This document shows positions 63,099-64,000 of a DNA stretch of 64,000 bases, one piece after another (the stretch's first letter is position 1; every line of letters starts with the position of its first letter). Origin of the DNA: Fabrea salina. Taxonomy: Eukaryota; Ciliophora; Heterotrichea; Heterotrichida; Fabreidae. The position numbers and the translations under genes were made by a program. The notes below the pieces were generated by a model that ran no database searches, was not told the DNA's origin, and saw only the letters and a list, made by a program, of their open reading frames with translations. The DNA lies in assembly GCA_022984795.1 (NCBI GenBank), contig JALIHJ010000053.1, forward strand, positions 69,501 to 133,500. The letters are read 5' to 3'.

Positions 63099-64000
63099 AT
63101 GGAAGACGATGCAATTGCAAAACGTCTCCCAGTCTTTAAAGAAATTTGCGGAGAGGTTCCAACAAGCAGACGTATTCACATTTTCTGTGATACACCCGGA
63201 AGTCTTATTCCCAGCCTAAAAAGGTTTCCCAGCCTCAGGTCGCTGGCGTTGAATACTAACCACTTAGTTGCAGAGTTTTTTGATATACGCGAAGCTGAAA
63301 AAGCACAGGCGGAGTTCTCCGCCTACTACCAAGTGAGTTTTGTACCTTCGCCCGAAAAAGCTCAGATTTTACTTAAAGCTTTTGACTTGTCACTCCTCGA
63401 ACAACTTCCACAGTACGGAGAGATCCGCACCATTTTGCCCCGCGGTAACCACATCGAAGTGGAGTACTTTGACTTGAGAGCAGCACAAGTGGCTTTGAAC
63501 AACAACGAGTGCTTGCTAAGTCCTCGAGAAACTACCAGCTTTGGAGGCTGGAGTAACGAACCTAGTCCTCAGGTGGCTCTAGAGGAACTTCCCAGAAGAA
63601 GGCCTCTTGACACCCAAGAACGACAAAACTTTGTGATAGACCTAGAAGCTCTTCGAGCAGGCGAAGACATCAGAACTACAGTTATGATCAAAAACATCCC
63701 CAACAAGTACTCACAAAAGATGCTTTTGAAAACTTTCAACAGAGAGTTTGCAGGGGTTTATGACTTCTTTTACTTGCCAATTGACTTCAAGGTAACTTTT
63801 ACTTAGAACAAGTGCAACGTAGGCTATGCCTTCATCAACTTCATTGATGCAGGATATATACCTGCCTTTTACGAAAGGTTCAACAAGAAAAAATGGGAAA
63901 AGTTCAATTCTGAAAAAATCTGCGAACTTGCTTATGCAAGGATCCAAGGTCTTCAGGCTTTGAAGCACCACTTCCAGAGCTCCTCTGTGATGACTCAGGA
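63099..64000 (+). CDS. Mei2-like RNA-binding protein (C-terminus beyond window)
   Basis: Two exons (63099-63791 and 63807 to the window edge) joined in phase 0 by removing GTAACTTTTACTTAG. Residues about 25-70 and 85-130 look like two degenerate RRMs. From about 195 the Mei2-type C-terminal RRM begins: TTVMIKNIPNKYSQKMLL, FYLPIDFKNKCNVGYAFINF, then FINF-like RNP1 and LAYARIQGLQALKHHFQ, the signature of the RRM_2 family. In fission yeast and plants such proteins drive meiotic entry; a comparable role here is inferred. The end is cut by the window. Confidence 0.9.
63792..63806 (+). other. 15-nt spliceosomal intron
   Basis: GTAACTTTTACTTAG, phase 0, inside the conserved Mei2 RRM between LPIDFK and NKCNVGYAF. 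The terminal TAG is an in-frame stop if retained. Confidence 0.93.

Noticed and set aside
1-64000. Alternative ciliate genetic codes (TAA/TAG=Gln or TGA=Trp)
   Set aside because: Long family-length frames contain no internal TAA, TAG or TGA, and each of the three codons is used as a stop.

Overview
The window reads as macronuclear DNA of a heterotrich ciliate, most likely Stentor or a close relative. Four gene breaks are healed exactly by removing 15-nt introns of the form GTAAnnnnnAnnYAG. All three standard stop codons end genes, so neither the TAA/TAG=Gln ciliate code nor the Blepharisma-type TGA=Trp code applies. The sequence is AT-rich and nearly all coding: I count 31 protein genes, two of them cut by the window edges, and no rRNA, tRNA, CRISPR array or intact mobile element.

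Left third (1-18.9 kb): a head-to-tail cluster of four very large secreted or membrane proteins on the minus strand. They combine IPT/TIG, PA14, LamG-like and Cys-rich modules. Three end in a conserved NTL(E/D)IL motif followed by a multi-pass membrane block; the fourth runs off the left edge. The only sizeable gaps are here: 1.2-2.0 kb, with a decayed retroelement-like piece, and 6.15-6.45 kb, with a decayed protein-like stretch.

Middle (18.9-46 kb): housekeeping and cytoskeletal genes on both strands. They include an EDC4/Ge-1-like decapping factor, a GAS2/GAR-domain microtubule-binding protein, an EF-hand protein, acetyl-CoA synthetase, a RING-CH+FHA protein, a TFIIIC-type WD protein, the proteasome ATPase Rpt6, a kinesin, an amino-acid transporter, a DUSP-USP deubiquitinase and a diaphanous-type formin, plus coiled-coil or disordered proteins I do not recognise.

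Right third (46-64 kb): an ABCA half transporter, a small RRM protein, the R-SNARE Ykt6, a FAAH-like amidase that has lost its catalytic residues, an ArfGAP, a 2783-residue IP3-receptor-type calcium channel, a FYVE-like/STE20 kinase, a WD-repeat protein and a Mei2-like RNA-binding protein.

Two things stand out. First, gene packing is extreme. Same-strand neighbours are separated by 8, 7, 6, 3, 2 and -4 nt, divergent start codons by as little as 4, 9 and 11 nt, and one convergent pair overlaps by 20 nt in its coding ends. Second, the formin reading frame changes by +1 exactly at CTT-AGG-C, in frame; this is the heptamer of the yeast Ty1 +1 programmed frameshift, and the shifted product restores an ordinary FH3 helix. 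Two other genes have unresolved single-base frame changes: an A8 run, and a TAA stop or intron-like site. Sequencing error must therefore be excluded before recoding is claimed.
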